A stretch of DNA of 64,000 nucleotides from Dactylonectria macrodidyma (taxonomy: Eukaryota > Ascomycota > Sordariomycetes > Hypocreales > Nectriaceae): NCBI GenBank assembly GCA_020744425.1, contig JAGMUV010000016.1:1178001-1242000 (forward strand), read 5' to 3'. Under the pieces are notes generated by a model that was given only the letters and a program-made list of their open reading frames with translations, had not been told where the DNA came from and searched no databases. This document shows positions 63,180-64,000 of the stretch, piece by piece. The translations under genes and the position numbers were made by a program. Each line of letters opens with the position of its first letter. Within the stretch, counting starts at the first letter, position 1.

Positions 63180-64000
63180 GTGATAAGACCCTCTCAGACA
63201 CTACAAGACACGACAAGACACGACAAGACACGACAAGCCACGACAAGCCACGACAAGACACGACAAGACACGACAAGACACTACAAGGCACTACAAGACA
63301 CTACAAGACATGACAAGACACTCCACAACTTGAGCAACCAAAGAGCGGGCATTTTGTCTGGTCCCCGCTTGCCTACCTTGCCAAAGCCTGCTTCGTTCTC
63401 GCGTAGGACAGAATAAAAGTTCCGACCCAGACGACGTCCTACCGGTTATCCCTGCAGCACCGTGATGCACAACGACCCATACTTGCGTGGTGAGCTGATC
63501 TCGAACACATCCGTATGTCGTGTCTTGTAGTATCTTATCGTGTCTTGTAGTGTCTTGTAGTATCTTGTCGTGCCTTGTCGTGTCTTCGAGTTAGCAGAAG
63601 AAGTGGACATTGATTCTGTCCGGTGCTTGGGCGGGCCGCAGGATCCCAATTTAGGACTGTTGCATGGGTGCGGTCAGGGCCGTGTCTGCTCCAACCAGTT
63701 CACCTGGCCAGGCACCTGGTGACAGATCCGTTAGATCCGTGAGACCTGCTTCGCTCCAATCATGCATGGCGACCTTGATCGTCGCTCACGTAGGGGCGTG
63801 GTAAGTGAGTAATCGGCCGTAATGCCTGCCAGGTCCCATGCTTTGTGACATGCGTGCGCTTCAGCGGTCTTGGGGGTTTCGTTTTGCTGCGGACGGGAGC
63901 TTGTGCACTTTGCTGTTTCCAACAAGAGAAAGTCTCCTTGTCAGGTCCGTGACGATTGTGAGTCACAAAGAACTGCCCCGCGAGCGGATCAGAATGTCAT
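63180..64000 (+). repeat. Complex repeat unit 3 with opposed satellite arrays, cut by the window end
   Basis: ACACGACAAG array at 63196-63313, spacer (ACTCCACAACTTGAGCAACC to ACATCCGTATGTC) and a GTGTCTTGTA array at 63518-63587, then GGACATTGATTCTGTCCGG and GAGTCACAAAGAACTGCCCC as in unit 1. The repeat continues beyond 64000. Confidence 0.8.

Overview
The window is from a filamentous fungus, almost certainly an ascomycete (Pezizomycotina). The evidence is short introns of about 50-100 bp with GT...CTNAY...AG signals, genes with TATA boxes and CT-rich leaders, GH16 and GH18 wall-degrading enzymes, a Tad-type LINE, a Helitron fragment of the fungal DUF6570 class, Tc1/mariner elements, and mutations that look like repeat-induced point mutation (RIP). 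Sordariomycetes, perhaps Hypocreales, is a guess from general gene style. All coordinates and homology statements come from reading the sequence by eye; no search was run.

Layout. 1-6.5 kb: a head-to-head pair of divergent paralogues of unknown function (1910-2755 minus, 3850-4716 plus) around a small TIR element, then a secreted GH16 beta-glucanase (minus). 7.0-13.3 kb: two Tc1/mariner elements with TA duplications, one copy of a dispersed repeat, a broken rhodopsin-domain membrane protein and a possible multi-exon gene. 13.8-16.4 kb: Helitron remnant and a 678-bp non-autonomous DNA transposon with 99-bp terminal inverted repeats (TIRs) and an 8-bp target duplication. 17.4-24 kb: a very short MADS-box protein, a small secreted cysteine-patterned protein and the N-terminal part of a tubulin-tyrosine-ligase-like gene. 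24.9-33.5 kb: a repeat island without recognisable genes. 33.5-43 kb: nested LINE remains, with a third Tc1 element inserted into the LINE endonuclease. 45-46.2 kb: microsatellite, an unoccupied paralogue of a Tc1 insertion site, and a minisatellite. 46.9-55.3 kb: the most gene-like segment, with a GH18 chitinase carrying a chitin-binding module, a cyclin, a forkhead-type factor and a Q/P/H-rich coiled-coil protein. 56-64 kb: a second repeat island that duplicates much of the first and runs off the end.

The recognisable single-copy genes fall into two groups: secreted wall enzymes or secreted proteins, and regulatory or cell-cycle proteins (MADS, forkhead, cyclin). There is no operon-like or cluster logic linking them. 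Several look damaged. Some lesions are single-base length changes in G or C runs, which may be assembly error; others are in-frame stops of the CAG-to-TAG type expected from RIP.

The strongest new observations are: a Tc1 insertion with a paralogous empty site in the same window; three Tc1-like elements that share an unusual 38-residue spacing between the last two catalytic residues; a 99-bp-TIR transposon with a clear 8-bp duplication; and a complex repeat family whose three copies carry opposed arrays of a 10-bp satellite around a conserved spacer.
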